Positions 35,820 to 45,815 of a stretch of DNA of 64,000 nt are shown here, piece by piece. The DNA comes from Hyunsoonleella ulvae. Its GTDB lineage: Bacteria > Bacteroidota > Bacteroidia > Flavobacteriales > Flavobacteriaceae. The position numbers and the translations under genes were made by a program. Position 1 is the first letter of the stretch; each line of letters starts with the position of its first letter. The stretch is from the NCBI RefSeq assembly GCF_016827605.1, contig NZ_JAEPJQ010000003.1, positions 186,001 through 250,000 of the forward strand. Direction: 5' to 3'. Under the pieces are notes generated by a model that was given only the letters and a program-made list of their open reading frames with translations, was not told the origin of the DNA and ran no database searches.

Positions 35820-37057
35820 TGCAAACACTTTTTATAAACATAAAGGAACTTGTACAAGTTAGGGAAAAACCAATGTCATTTGTTGGCGGAAAGGATATGG
35901 CAATTCTACCAACAATTAAAGATGCATTTTTATTAGTTGATAATGGATTGATTTCTGATTATGGTAAAATGGGAGATTGCCCAGAATTAAAAGATGTTGA
36001 AGTTGTTGATGTTTCAGGAAAAACAGTATTGCCAACTTGGTGCGATTCTCATACGCATCTTGTCTATGCTGGAACAAGGGAAGCCGAATTTGTGGATAGA
36101 ATTAATGGGTTATCTTATGAAGAAATAGCGCAACGTGGTGGCGGGATATTAAACTCTGCGAAAGCGCTGCAATATATTTCGGAAGAAGAATTATACAGCC
36201 AAAGTAAAGTTAGGCTTGAAGCAATAATAAGATTAGGTACCGGAGCTGTCGAAATAAAATCTGGTTATGGTTTAAACCTAGCGTCAGAGTTAAAAATGCT
36301 TCGGGTAATTAAGCGGCTAAATGAAGATTATGCATTACCAATTAAGGCGACATTTTTAGGAGCACATGCAATACCGCAAGAGTTCAAAGACAACAAAAAC
36401 GAATACATCAATATATTGATTGATGAGATGATACCAAGGGTAGCCGATGAAAACCTTGCCGATTTTATTGATGTTTTCTGTGAAACAGGCTATTTTTCTG
36501 TTGAAGACACAGACCAGATTTTAGACATAGGGACAAAATATGGGTTGATTCCAAAAATTCATGTAAATCAGTTTACTGCGATAGGAGGAGTGCAAGTTGG
36601 AGTGAAACATAATGCGTTGTCCGTTGATCATTTAGAAGAAATAAGAGATCAAGATATTGAAGCATTAAAGCAAACAAAAACGATGCCCGTAGCATTACCT
36701 GGATGCTCCTACTTTTTAGGGATTCCGTATACGCCCGCCAGAAAAATGATTGATTCAGGATTATCATTGGCTATTGCCACCGATTACAACCCAGGATCTG
36801 CACCTTCAGGAAATATGAATTTTATAGTGTCATCAGCCTGTATAAAATTGAAGATGACCCCGGAAGAAGCGATTAATGCAGCCACTATAAACGGTGCCTA
36901 TGCCATGGGATTAGAAGGGCAAGTGGGCTCTATTACCAAAGGGAAATTGGCAAATTTTATAGTTACGAAACCTATTTCATCCTATAATTTTTTACCATAC
37001 AGTTTTGGTAATCATTGTATCGAAAATGTATACTTAAAAGGTAGGGTTGTTGAATAA
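35819..37057 (+). CDS. hutI: Imidazolonepropionase
   Basis: This 412-residue amidohydrolase opens the imidazolone ring to formiminoglutamate. The metal-binding motif CDSHTHLVYAGTREAEF (residues ~75-91) begins the TIM-barrel. Later metal and substrate residues lie in IKATFLGAHAIP, PKIHVNQFTAIGG and LAIATDYNPGSAPSG. The start codon overlaps the hutU stop by one base. The 3' end overlaps hutG by about 11 bases. Confidence 0.96.
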   Translation: MQTLFINIKELVQVREKPMSFVGGKDMAILPTIKDAFLLVDNGLISDYGKMGDCPELKDVEVVDVSGKTVLPTWCDSHTHLVYAGTREAEFVDRINGLSYEEIAQRGGGILNSAKALQYISEEELYSQSKVRLEAIIRLGTGAVEIKSGYGLNLASELKMLRVIKRLNEDYALPIKATFLGAHAIPQEFKDNKNEYINILIDEMIPRVADENLADFIDVFCETGYFSVEDTDQILDIGTKYGLIPKIHVNQFTAIGGVQVGVKHNALSVDHLEEIRDQDIEALKQTKTMPVALPGCSYFLGIPYTPARKMIDSGLSLAIATDYNPGSAPSGNMNFIVSSACIKLKMTPEEAINAATINGAYAMGLEGQVGSITKGKLANFIVTKPISSYNFLPYSFGNHCIENVYLKGRVVE

Positions 37058-38066
37058 TCTATTTTCAAACATAAATGCAGAATACAAACCTGTACAAAAA
37101 GAACTTTGGACGGGACGACAAACACCTGCGAATATTGCACCTCAATATTGGTATCAACATATTGAATGTGGAGATTTGATACATTCAGAAGCTAATGAAA
37201 AACCAAGTTTTGCGTTAATTGGTTATGCTTGCGATGAAGGTGTAAGGCGTAATTTTGGTCGAGTAGGTGCAGTGGAAGGTCCACAAGCAATACGGGAAAA
37301 ATTAGCCAAGTTACCATTGCATTTTGATAAGACGGTAGTGGATTTTGGAAATGTTAACTGTTTGGATGGAGACTTAGAGTCTTGTCAAAAAGCGTTCTCA
37401 TTGGCTATTGCCAATTTAATTGATAAGGGTGTTTTTCCAATAGGTTTAGGTGGAGGTCATGATATTGCTTATGCGCACTATATGGGTTTGAAGAAAGCAT
37501 TACCCAAAAAACGAATCGGGATTATAAATTTTGATGCACATTTTGATTTACGGCCAGTGGAGTCTCAACCCAATTCAGGAACGCCTTTTAATCAAATACT
37601 TTCAGAGTTTAAAAAAAGAGGAGAAACGGTAGATTACTTTGCTATTGGAATTCAAAAGCAATCTAATACTAAAGAGCTTTTTGAAATAGCTAAGAAGTAC
37701 AATGTCAATTTTGTGTTTAATGATGCTTGTTACACTTCAAAAGAAAATTTACAGCAACTTCAAAATGAATTAAAATCAATAATTGGGAATAATGATTATC
37801 TCTATATTACCATTGATTTAGATGGGTTTTCATCAGCTTATGCATCAGGTGTGAGTGCGCCGTCGCCATTCGGATTTAGTCCAATATTTGTGTGCAAGAT
37901 GCTTGAATTCTTGCTCAAATCAGGGAAGGTTGTTTCCTGTGATATCGCCGAACTCAACCCAAAATATGATAAAGATACGCTAACAGCAAGTTTGGCAGCA
38001 AAACTTATAGATTTTGTAATTTCAAATACCCAAGAAAAAAGGGCTAATTTGCCTTTTCGTTCTTAA
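37047..38066 (+). CDS. hutG: Formimidoylglutamase (arginase-fold)
   Basis: This protein of about 339 residues hydrolyses formimidoylglutamate to glutamate and formamide. The binuclear manganese site of the ureohydrolase fold is visible: GLGGGHDIAYAH, NFDAHFDLRP and DLDGFSSAYASGVSAPSP. There is no in-frame ATG near the 5' end, so translation must start at a TTG, 37047 or 37050, inside the last codons of hutI. The stop region overlaps the convergent M1 peptidase gene by 23 bases. It completes the four-enzyme pathway that bypasses a formyl intermediate. Confidence 0.93.
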   Translation: MLNNLFSNINAEYKPVQKELWTGRQTPANIAPQYWYQHIECGDLIHSEANEKPSFALIGYACDEGVRRNFGRVGAVEGPQAIREKLAKLPLHFDKTVVDFGNVNCLDGDLESCQKAFSLAIANLIDKGVFPIGLGGGHDIAYAHYMGLKKALPKKRIGIINFDAHFDLRPVESQPNSGTPFNQILSEFKKRGETVDYFAIGIQKQSNTKELFEIAKKYNVNFVFNDACYTSKENLQQLQNELKSIIGNNDYLYITIDLDGFSSAYASGVSAPSPFGFSPIFVCKMLEFLLKSGKVVSCDIAELNPKYDKDTLTASLAAKLIDFVISNTQEKRANLPFRS

Positions 38067-40266
38067 ATGAATCGAACTCTGAAACTGTTTCCGATTTTGG
38101 AAAAGTATTGTTGGACATATCCGTATCTGCAAACTCAAAATTAGGATCAAGATTTACAGTCTTTACTTCTTTGTCTTTAATAAAAACCTCTTTAACCTCA
38201 TATTCATTTCTGCGCCAAATTTGTGCTGGTAGTGTATCTATTTCAGAAGAACCATCAGTGAAAACCCATTCAATAGTTACAGGCATTACAAGTCCGCCAA
38301 CATTTTTAATCGTGATTTCATAAAGATTTTTGCCTGAAAGCTTTTTTCTAATGGCTACATCATCCATTCTTGATAGGAAACCACCATAACTTCTGTCGGG
38401 TGTTGAGGTCATATTGATAACCTTAGGGCCATTTGAAAAGTCTTTTGGAGCTTCTGATGTGTTATTACCTTCAGCTATAACTTGCGTACTTTCAGTTTGG
38501 TCTTCAATATTACGATCTTCTTCATGAACTTTAAACCATTTTACGTTGGCTAATTCCATATCAACATTATCGGTAGTAAAAAACCAACCTCTAAAAAACC
38601 AATCCAAATCTGTAGCAGTGGCATCTTCTAGAGTTCTAAACAAATCTGAAGGGTTTGGGTGTTTGTACTTCCAACGGTTTGCATATTCTTTAAAAGCTGC
38701 ATCAAATAGGTCTTTACCAACTATAGAATTTCTAAGCATTTGCAAGCCTACAGTAGGTTTAATATAGAAGTTAGCTCCAAATTGATTAAATAATTCGTTG
38801 TCTGAAGTTGTCATAATAGGGCGCAATATATTTTTATCGCCATTCATAAAAGGTACAATACTCTTAGGGGTTACACTATTAAATTCTGGATAGCGTTCTG
38901 CCACTGTACGTTGGTGTAAAAATGTATTAAGACCTTCATCCATCCACATCCATTTACGTTCATCTGAGCTTACTATCATAGGAAACCAATTGTGCCCAAC
39001 TTCATGTATAATAGTACCTATCATGCTAGCTTTAGCATTTTTGCTCATTTTACCATTTTTAGGTCTTCCTCCATTAAAACTTATCATGGGGAATTCCATG
39101 CCAATATTAGAGGTGTTTACTGAAATGCATACAGGGTATGGGTAATCAAAAGTAGCTTCAGAATAGACTTCAAGGGCATGCATTATAGATGTTGTAGATT
39201 CTTCTTGCCAAACAGGAAGCCCTTCTTTTGGATAAAAGGACATGGCCATTACAGTGTTGGTAGGTAATTTAACAGCTTGTGCATCCCACATAAATTTTCT
39301 GGATGAGGCAAATGCAAAATCACGTACGTTTTTTGCAGAGTATTTCCATGTTTTTTGTTTGTTAGATTTTTTAGATTCGTTTTCAATAGCTTCCTCTTTT
39401 GTGATGATCATTACTGGTTTATCAAATGAAGAAGCGGCATCCTTTAAGCGTTTTCGTTGTTTTTTAGAAAGTACATTTTCGGGATTTTCAAGCACTCCGG
39501 TTGATGCTATAATATGATCTGCAGGAACAGTGATTTCCACCTCATAATTGCCAAACTCTAAGGCAAATTCCCCTAGCTTTTGAAATTGTTGGTTCTGCCA
39601 CCCTTCAGTATCGTTATAAACTGCCATTCTTGGAAACCAATGTGCAATAAGGTATACGGTATTATCGTCTTCTGGGAAATACTCATAACCTTCCCTAGAC
39701 AATAAAAACATACTTCTGTCTGTAATAGGGTAAGACCACCCAATAGAGAATGTTATGGATGTACCAGATTCTAAAGGTGCGTCCAGAAGTACTTTCATCA
39801 TGGTGTTATTTACCAGAGATCTTATAGGTTCTCCATTAGAATCTTTAATGTATTTAATGGTGTAACCAGCAGGAAAATCAATAGCCCTAGTTAAAAATTG
39901 CATTTGTTGGGTGTTGATACCGTCTTTTAAGCTATTGTTTATAGTCCCAAAATCTTCGTTTTCTTTTTTATTTACATTTTGTTCTAACTGAATCCATAAA
40001 TAACTTAAATCGTCTGGGGAATTATTATAATAGGTTATAGTTTCTTCTCCAGATAGAATGTTAGTAGTTTCATCAATTGAGGCTTTGATGTTGTAATCAG
40101 CTCGTTGTTGCCAATAGGCTTTGCCTGGAGCGCCACTTGCTGTTCTGTAAGAATTTGGAGGTAATATTAAATTGTCAATAGGCTCAAATTTACCTTTCCA
40201 AGGTTGATTTTGTGATTGTATTGGAAGCATAAAAAATGTAAGCCAAAAAGCTATTAGGTACTTCAT
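38044..40266 (-). CDS. M1-family zinc metallopeptidase, exported
   Basis: This 740-residue aminopeptidase-like protein has a signal peptide (MKYLIAFWLTFFMLPIQSQ). The gluzincin active site is HEVGH followed 18 residues later by Glu (in KWMWMDEGLNTF), residues ~420-450. The N-terminal saddle domain and a C-terminal beta domain flank it. It lacks the usual GAMEN motif and instead reads IGMEFPMISFNGG, which is typical of the Bacteroidetes extracellular branch. The role is probably cleavage of peptides in the periplasm or outside the cell. It is convergent with and overlaps hutG. Confidence 0.93.
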   Translation of the reverse strand: MKYLIAFWLTFFMLPIQSQNQPWKGKFEPIDNLILPPNSYRTASGAPGKAYWQQRADYNIKASIDETTNILSGEETITYYNNSPDDLSYLWIQLEQNVNKKENEDFGTINNSLKDGINTQQMQFLTRAIDFPAGYTIKYIKDSNGEPIRSLVNNTMMKVLLDAPLESGTSITFSIGWSYPITDRSMFLLSREGYEYFPEDDNTVYLIAHWFPRMAVYNDTEGWQNQQFQKLGEFALEFGNYEVEITVPADHIIASTGVLENPENVLSKKQRKRLKDAASSFDKPVMIITKEEAIENESKKSNKQKTWKYSAKNVRDFAFASSRKFMWDAQAVKLPTNTVMAMSFYPKEGLPVWQEESTTSIMHALEVYSEATFDYPYPVCISVNTSNIGMEFPMISFNGGRPKNGKMSKNAKASMIGTIIHEVGHNWFPMIVSSDERKWMWMDEGLNTFLHQRTVAERYPEFNSVTPKSIVPFMNGDKNILRPIMTTSDNELFNQFGANFYIKPTVGLQMLRNSIVGKDLFDAAFKEYANRWKYKHPNPSDLFRTLEDATATDLDWFFRGWFFTTDNVDMELANVKWFKVHEEDRNIEDQTESTQVIAEGNNTSEAPKDFSNGPKVINMTSTPDRSYGGFLSRMDDVAIRKKLSGKNLYEITIKNVGGLVMPVTIEWVFTDGSSEIDTLPAQIWRRNEYEVKEVFIKDKEVKTVNLDPNFEFADTDMSNNTFPKSETVSEFDSFKNEKAN

Positions 40267-40400
40267 TTTGTGTTGAATTAGTCGAGTTTTTTTAAAGTTT
40301 TACAATTTAATAATTCTAGAGGTAAATATCTGTTAATTAAATGATTGTTTTTTCTAAAATTAAAATTATGTAAATTCAATGTTATTCTATGCGTAATAAG

Positions 40401-40431
40401 TTGTTTACACTCTAAAGCTTCAGTACCTTTG
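40401..40431 (+). promoter_or_regulatory. ppa promoter
   Basis: TTG at 40401-40403 and TACCTTTG at 40424-40431 are separated by 20 bases, both perfect. The position rules out an upstream start codon at 40432 and supports the ATG at 40450. Confidence 0.8.
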
Positions 40432-40449
40432 ATGCCCAAATTTCATACT

Positions 40450-40977
40450 ATGAGTGATAAGAAAAAATTGACGTTTGACGTTTTAATAGAAATACCTAAG
40501 GGAAGTAGAAACAAATACGAATACGATTTTACATTACATAAAATACGATTTGATAGAACGTTGTTCTCTTCAATGATGTATCCTGGGGATTATGGTTTTA
40601 TTCCAGAAACTCTGGCTCTTGATCAAGATCCTCTAGATATCTTAGTGCTGTCTACTGAGCCTTCTTTTCCCATGGTAGTCATGGAAGTAAGACCCATAGG
40701 TGTGTTTCATATGACAGACGAAAAGGGACCAGATGAAAAAATAATTTGTGTTCCTGTATCAGATCCTGTTTGGAGTAAGCGTAGTGATATTACAGATTTG
40801 AATCCGCATCGTCTAAAAGAAATCGAACACTTTTTTCAGGTATATAAAGATTTAGAGAAGAAAAAAGTAGATGTTGGCGGTTGGGGAAATGCAGAGGAAG
40901 CTCGTAAGATTTACCATGAATGTGTGAAGCGTTACGACGAAAGTGAACATAAGAAAAAACGAACGTTTACGATTTAA
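40450..40977 (+). CDS. ppa: Soluble inorganic pyrophosphatase (family I)
   Basis: This 175-residue cytoplasmic enzyme hydrolyses pyrophosphate and so pulls biosynthetic reactions forward. Family I motifs are IEIPKGSRNKYEYDF, YPGDYGFIPET, and the Asp-rich ALDQDPLDILVLS. The length matches the bacterial hexameric form. The start is placed at the ATG that gives MSDKKKLTFDVLIEIPKG, because longer in-frame starts overlap the promoter. A strong terminator separates it from hppA, the membrane pyrophosphatase. Confidence 0.96.
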   Translation: MSDKKKLTFDVLIEIPKGSRNKYEYDFTLHKIRFDRTLFSSMMYPGDYGFIPETLALDQDPLDILVLSTEPSFPMVVMEVRPIGVFHMTDEKGPDEKIICVPVSDPVWSKRSDITDLNPHRLKEIEHFFQVYKDLEKKKVDVGGWGNAEEARKIYHECVKRYDESEHKKKRTFTI

Positions 40978-41013
40978 TTCGTTTTAAAATATAAACTTAA
41001 TATGTGCCTATTT

Positions 41014-41042
41014 AAATGCTCGCAAAAGCGAGCATTTTTTTA
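41014..41042 (+). terminator. ppa terminator
   Basis: Perfect arms AAATGCTCGC/GCGAGCATTT with an AAAA loop are followed by T7. Confidence 0.93.
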
Positions 41043-41207
41043 TTTATAATTCTAAATTAAATGATCTTTGTCATTGTTTTGTGGATAATATAATTTAAGA
41101 AGGGTTAGGTTATTAAATCTTTATCTAAATAGGTTTTTTTTTATCACTTTTATTTTCCTATTTTTAGCTCCGTTTAAAAATAATTACTTAACTAACTGAT
41201 TTAAAAT

Positions 41208-43574
41208 ATGGAATTACTAATTAAAGGATTGCCAGCTTTTGGGGTTTTAGCATTGCTATTTGTGTTTATAAAAAGTGCATGGGTAAGCAAGCAAGATCAA
41301 GGAAGTGATAAAATGAAAAGGATAGCGAAAAACATTGCTGATGGAGCAATGTCATTCTTAAAAGCTGAATATAAAATATTAGCCATTTTTGTAGTTGCTG
41401 TAGCTGTCTTATTATTTTTCAAAGGAAATAATGAAGATGGATCTAATGGAATGGTTGCAGTTTCATTTATCGTAGGAGCAATATGTTCAGCCCTTGCCGG
41501 ATTTATAGGTATGAAAGTAGCAACTAAAGCTAATGTGAGAACTACAAGTGCTGCAAGAGTCTCTTTAGGAAAAGCATTAGAAGTGGCTTTTGCTGGAGGA
41601 GCAGTAATGGGGTTAGGAGTTGTAGGTCTTGGAGTTTTAGGTCTTAGTGCTTTGTTTATGATATATAGTGGGCAAGGTTGGGATATAGGAGAAGTATTAA
41701 ATGTACTATCTGGTTTTTCTCTTGGAGCTTCATCTATTGCATTATTTGCTCGTGTTGGCGGTGGTATTTATACAAAAGCTGCTGATGTAGGAGCTGATTT
41801 AGTAGGTAAGGTTGAAGCTGGTATTCCAGAAGATCATCCTTTAAACCCTGCTACAATTGCTGATAATGTTGGAGATAATGTTGGAGATGTTGCTGGTATG
41901 GGTGCAGATTTATTCGAATCTTATGTTGGTTCTATTATCGGTACAATGGTTTTAGGTGCAGCTTTTACTCAAATTCCTGCTTTTGCTGGTTCTTTTGATG
42001 GTTTGGGAGCTGTGTATTTACCTTTGGTATTAGCTGCTATTGGTATTATAATGTCAATTATAGGAACATTTTTTGTAAAAGTTAAAGATGGCGGAAACCC
42101 GCAAACTGCTTTAAACATTGGTGAGTTTGGTTCTGCAGGTTTAATGTTGGTAGCATCATATTTTATTATCAATCAAATGTTACCGGAAACTTGGTCATTT
42201 GGTGGTACAGAGTTTTCATCAATGGGAGTGTTTCTGGCTGTAGTAGCTGGTCTAGTGGCTGGATTAGCAGTTGGGAAAGTAACAGAATACTATACAGGTA
42301 CAGGAACAAAGCCTGTTAATTCAATTGTAAAACAATCTGAAACAGGCGCGGCTACGACAATTATTGCAGGGTTAGGTGTAGGAATGATGTCTACAATGAT
42401 TCCAATACTTTTAATAGCTGCTGCTATTTTGGTATCACATCATTTTGCAGGTTTATATGGTATTGCTATTGCTGCTGTAGGGATGTTGGCAAATACAGGA
42501 ATACAATTGGCTGTGGATGCATATGGTCCAATTTCTGATAATGCAGGAGGTATTGCAGAAATGGCAGAATTAGATCCTGAAGTACGTGAGCGTACTGATA
42601 AACTGGATGCTGTTGGAAATACAACTGCTGCTATTGGTAAAGGATTTGCTATTGCTTCTGCAGCATTAACTGCATTGGCCTTATTTGCTGCATTTATGCA
42701 AACTGCAAATGTAACAGCGATTGATGTATCTAAACCAACTGTTATGGCTGGACTTTTAGTTGGAGGTATGTTACCATTTGTGTTTTCAGCATTGTCTATG
42801 AATGCTGTAGGGCGTGCAGCAATGGCTATGATAGAAGAAGTGCGTCGCCAGTTTAGAGATATTCCAAAATTAAAAGCAGCTTTAGAAGTAATGAGAGCTG
42901 TGGATTCTGATATGTCTAAAGCAACTGAAGCTCAAAGAAAAATATTTGATGAAGCTGACGGAGTGGCAGAATATGATAAATGTGTAGCGATTTCCACTAC
43001 TGCTTCAATTAAAGAAATGGTATTGCCAGGGTTATTAGCTATCGCTGTTCCTGTAGCTGTTGGCTTTTTAGGTGGTGCTGAAATGTTAGGAGGACTTCTT
43101 GCTGGTGTTACCACGTGTGGTGTACTTATGGCAATTTTTCAATCTAATGCAGGAGGTGCATGGGATAACGCTAAGAAAATGATTGAAGAGCAAGGAAGAA
43201 AAGGTACTGATGCACATAAAGCTGCTGTAGTAGGGGATACGGTTGGAGATCCATTTAAAGATACGTCAGGCCCTTCATTAAATATCTTATTAAAGTTGAT
43301 GTCAGTTGTAGCATTGGTAATAGCACCAAGTATAGCAATGACTTCTGATACTGTAACAGCTTACACAGAGGATAGTGCTATTGAAAAGGTAGAGATTCTA
43401 AAAGAGGTTGCTGTAAATTTAACTGAAACTGATGAAGAAGGTATTGTAAAAGCAATTGTAACTACAGTTACTACTGAAAATGGAGTAGCTTCAACTACAT
43501 ACGAAACTATAACAGGAACTAAAACAGAGGTAGATGCTAAAGTTGATGCATTGACTCAAAAAGATGATGCCTGA
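41208..43574 (+). CDS. hppA: Membrane-bound ion-pumping pyrophosphatase (K+-dependent type)
   Basis: This 788-residue protein of about 16 membrane helices couples pyrophosphate hydrolysis to Na+ or H+ transport. The catalytic loop [20 protein letters not shown] is followed by [19 protein letters not shown], and [19 protein letters not shown] is intact. The motif [10 protein letters not shown] has Ala where K+-independent enzymes have Lys, so K+-dependence is predicted; Na+ pumping is common in this branch. After the last helix a hydrophilic Thr/Glu-rich tail of roughly 70 residues (from ~715) is added. Confidence 0.96.
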   Translation: MELLIKGLPAFGVLALLFVFIKSAWVSKQDQGSDKMKRIAKNIADGAMSFLKAEYKILAIFVVAVAVLLFFKGNNEDGSNGMVAVSFIVGAICSALAGFIGMKVATKANVRTTSAARVSLGKALEVAFAGGAVMGLGVVGLGVLGLSALFMIYSGQGWDIGEVLNVLSGFSLGASSIALFARVGGGIYTKAADVGADLVGKVEAGIPEDHPLNPATIADNVGDNVGDVAGMGADLFESYVGSIIGTMVLGAAFTQIPAFAGSFDGLGAVYLPLVLAAIGIIMSIIGTFFVKVKDGGNPQTALNIGEFGSAGLMLVASYFIINQMLPETWSFGGTEFSSMGVFLAVVAGLVAGLAVGKVTEYYTGTGTKPVNSIVKQSETGAATTIIAGLGVGMMSTMIPILLIAAAILVSHHFAGLYGIAIAAVGMLANTGIQLAVDAYGPISDNAGGIAEMAELDPEVRERTDKLDAVGNTTAAIGKGFAIASAALTALALFAAFMQTANVTAIDVSKPTVMAGLLVGGMLPFVFSALSMNAVGRAAMAMIEEVRRQFRDIPKLKAALEVMRAVDSDMSKATEAQRKIFDEADGVAEYDKCVAISTTASIKEMVLPGLLAIAVPVAVGFLGGAEMLGGLLAGVTTCGVLMAIFQSNAGGAWDNAKKMIEEQGRKGTDAHKAAVVGDTVGDPFKDTSGPSLNILLKLMSVVALVIAPSIAMTSDTVTAYTEDSAIEKVEILKEVAVNLTETDEEGIVKAIVTTVTTENGVASTTYETITGTKTEVDAKVDALTQKDDA

Positions 43575-43615
43575 AAGAAAAACAACTAAACTAAATAAAC
43601 CATTTAATTAATTGG

Positions 43616-43645
43616 AAGCCATGTTTTTTAAGCATGGCTTTTTTA
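43616..43645 (+). terminator. hppA terminator
   Basis: Arms AAGCCATG/CATGGCTT with a nine-base A/T-rich loop are followed by T4-A-T2 on the + strand. It sits between the convergent hppA and DsbD-like genes. Confidence 0.85.
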
Positions 43646-45625
43646 TTATCTAGTTTTAAAATTGTCCATACCACTTTTAAGAAATTTGGCATATTCATCT
43701 TCATCTGGTGTATACGCAACAGGCTCATTCAGTACTTCAAAAGTGTTTGGATTAAACAATACGTAGTAAGGTTGGGAATTAGATTTAAAAAACTGTGTTT
43801 GAAAATTGGCCCATTTGTGTCCGTAGTTCTTTAATAATCTTGTGCCTCCGTTAATACGGTTAACTTCTACCTTTTGGTCTTCAGGAAGGTCTTTTTTATC
43901 GTCTACGTATAGTGAGATTAAAACGTATTCATTCCTTAAGTAGTTATCTATCTTATCCAAAGGCCAAATATGTTCTTCCATCTTTCTGCAGTTCACGCAA
44001 GCATATCCAGTAAAATCTATCATTACAGGTTTGTTTACAGATTTGGCGTAGGCAATTCCTTCTTTTAAATCTTTAAACGTTTTAAGGTTGTTAGTAGACT
44101 CACTAGGAAATAGCCAACTATAGCCAACAGGAGGTGCAAGTCCGCTAAGTAAAGTTAGGGGTATATAAGTATTGGTGTCTTTATTTACTCTAAAGCCAGA
44201 GGCTAGATAAATTACAAATGAAGCTACAAGTATACCTCCCGCAATTCTTGGAAATGTTAGTTTTTTTAAAGGCGAATCGTGGGGAAATTTAATCTTACCA
44301 AATAGGTAGAGTGCCAATCCAGCAAAAATGACAATCCAAATAATTAAAAAGGGTTCAATTTTTAAAATACCCCAACGCTTCACTAAATCAGCATTAGATA
44401 AAAATTTAAACGCCAATGCGAGTTCTAAAAATCCTAAGATAACTTTTGTGGTATTGAGCCAGCCTCCTGATTTTGGAAGCGCATTCATCATATTGGGAAA
44501 CATCGCAAAAATAGCAAAGGGCAGGCCTAAAGATACGCCAAAACCAGCCATGCCTGCAGTGAGCTGCCATGCACCACCATCAGAAGATAGAGATCCTGCG
44601 AGTAATGAGCCTAAAATTGGGCCAGTACATGAAAAAGAAACTATGGCAAGGGTTAATGCCATAAAAAAGACACCAATTATACCTCCTGTATTTTCTCCTC
44701 GTGTTGTTTTTGTGGTCCAGCTTGAAGGTAATGTCAGTTCATAATATCCAAAGAAGGAGAATGCAAAAAACACAAATACAGCGAAGAATATAATGTTTAA
44801 CCATACGTTTGTTGATATTTCATTTAAAATGTCTGGATTTACAGAATCCAGTAAATGAAACGGTATGCTTAGTATTAGGTAGACCATTAAAATAAAGAAG
44901 CCATAAAGTATGGCTTTGGAAACTCCAGACCCTTTATTGGAATTATCGTTTTTGGTAAAAAAGCTTACTGTAAGTGGAATCATTGGGAAAACACAGGGCG
45001 TTAATAAGGCCAGTAATCCACCCAAAAACCCTAATGCAAAAATAGTCCAAAGCGATTTTTTTTCTACCGATGTGCTTTCTACAAGCTTTATGTCTTCTGG
45101 TGTCATTCCATATAACATCAGGTTAACATCATTGTTGTTGTTAACACTTGGTGTTGGGATAGTCTCATTGCTAGTGGTGCCGTTTAATGAAAATGTAAAT
45201 ACTTCATCAATTTGTAGACACGCCTTTTTACACACTTGGCCAGTTAAATTCAATACAACTGTAGAGATATTGGAATTATTTAGTTTTACTCTTTGCTTTA
45301 ATGTGGCATGATGATCAAAATAAGATTCGTAAACCTCAAAAATCTCATTGTACTTTCTAATGGTATCGCTTTCAATAGCTTTACCAACCAGTTCATAATC
45401 TTCGGTGGGTTCATTTTTATCAATAACAATAGGTAATGAGCCTCCTTCTGCAGTGTATTGGGAATACACATGCCATCCATCTTCAATGTCGGCATTTATA
45501 ACTAAATCATATTCTGTTTCAGATATTTTTTCAACAGATGTAGTCCACTTTACTGGGGCTATTATTTGGGCATAACCAGCTGTGTAAACTAGTAATACAA
45601 GGAGGAAAAATATTTTTTTCATCAA
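43646..45625 (-). CDS. DsbD-like thiol:disulfide interchange protein
   Basis: This 659-residue protein carries reducing power from cytoplasmic thioredoxin across the inner membrane. In order it has a signal peptide (MMKKIFFLLVLLVYTAGYAQ), an N-terminal DsbD-alpha-like domain (~25-160), a CcdA-type eight-helix core, and a C-terminal thioredoxin domain. The core cysteines lie in LLALLTPCVFPMIPLTV and VSFSCTGPILGSLL. The thioredoxin domain has the CxxC in FTGYACVNCRKMEEHIW (~residue 545). All expected cysteine pairs appear present in the core and C-terminal domain. It stands alone. Confidence 0.93.
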   Translation of the reverse strand: MMKKIFFLLVLLVYTAGYAQIIAPVKWTTSVEKISETEYDLVINADIEDGWHVYSQYTAEGGSLPIVIDKNEPTEDYELVGKAIESDTIRKYNEIFEVYESYFDHHATLKQRVKLNNSNISTVVLNLTGQVCKKACLQIDEVFTFSLNGTTSNETIPTPSVNNNNDVNLMLYGMTPEDIKLVESTSVEKKSLWTIFALGFLGGLLALLTPCVFPMIPLTVSFFTKNDNSNKGSGVSKAILYGFFILMVYLILSIPFHLLDSVNPDILNEISTNVWLNIIFFAVFVFFAFSFFGYYELTLPSSWTTKTTRGENTGGIIGVFFMALTLAIVSFSCTGPILGSLLAGSLSSDGGAWQLTAGMAGFGVSLGLPFAIFAMFPNMMNALPKSGGWLNTTKVILGFLELALAFKFLSNADLVKRWGILKIEPFLIIWIVIFAGLALYLFGKIKFPHDSPLKKLTFPRIAGGILVASFVIYLASGFRVNKDTNTYIPLTLLSGLAPPVGYSWLFPSESTNNLKTFKDLKEGIAYAKSVNKPVMIDFTGYACVNCRKMEEHIWPLDKIDNYLRNEYVLISLYVDDKKDLPEDQKVEVNRINGGTRLLKNYGHKWANFQTQFFKSNSQPYYVLFNPNTFEVLNEPVAYTPDEDEYAKFLKSGMDNFKTR

Positions 45626-45815
45626 AATAGTTTTATCGAGCTCGCAATAAAGGAATTTAAAATTTATTTAAAGCTACTTTAGTTACTTATCTATGGTTCT
45701 ATACAGTCGTGTAAAAGACTCAAAAAAAACAGTTAGCCCCTATTAATGAAATGTTAAATATTTACACAGGAGGATATTTAAAGAAGGTATATGCTAAAGT
45801 TTGGGTAGATACAAT

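Noticed and set aside
40345-40449. 35-residue N-terminal extension of inorganic pyrophosphatase
   Set aside because: The extension would start upstream of the consensus promoter at 40401-40431, so it is not transcribed from that start.
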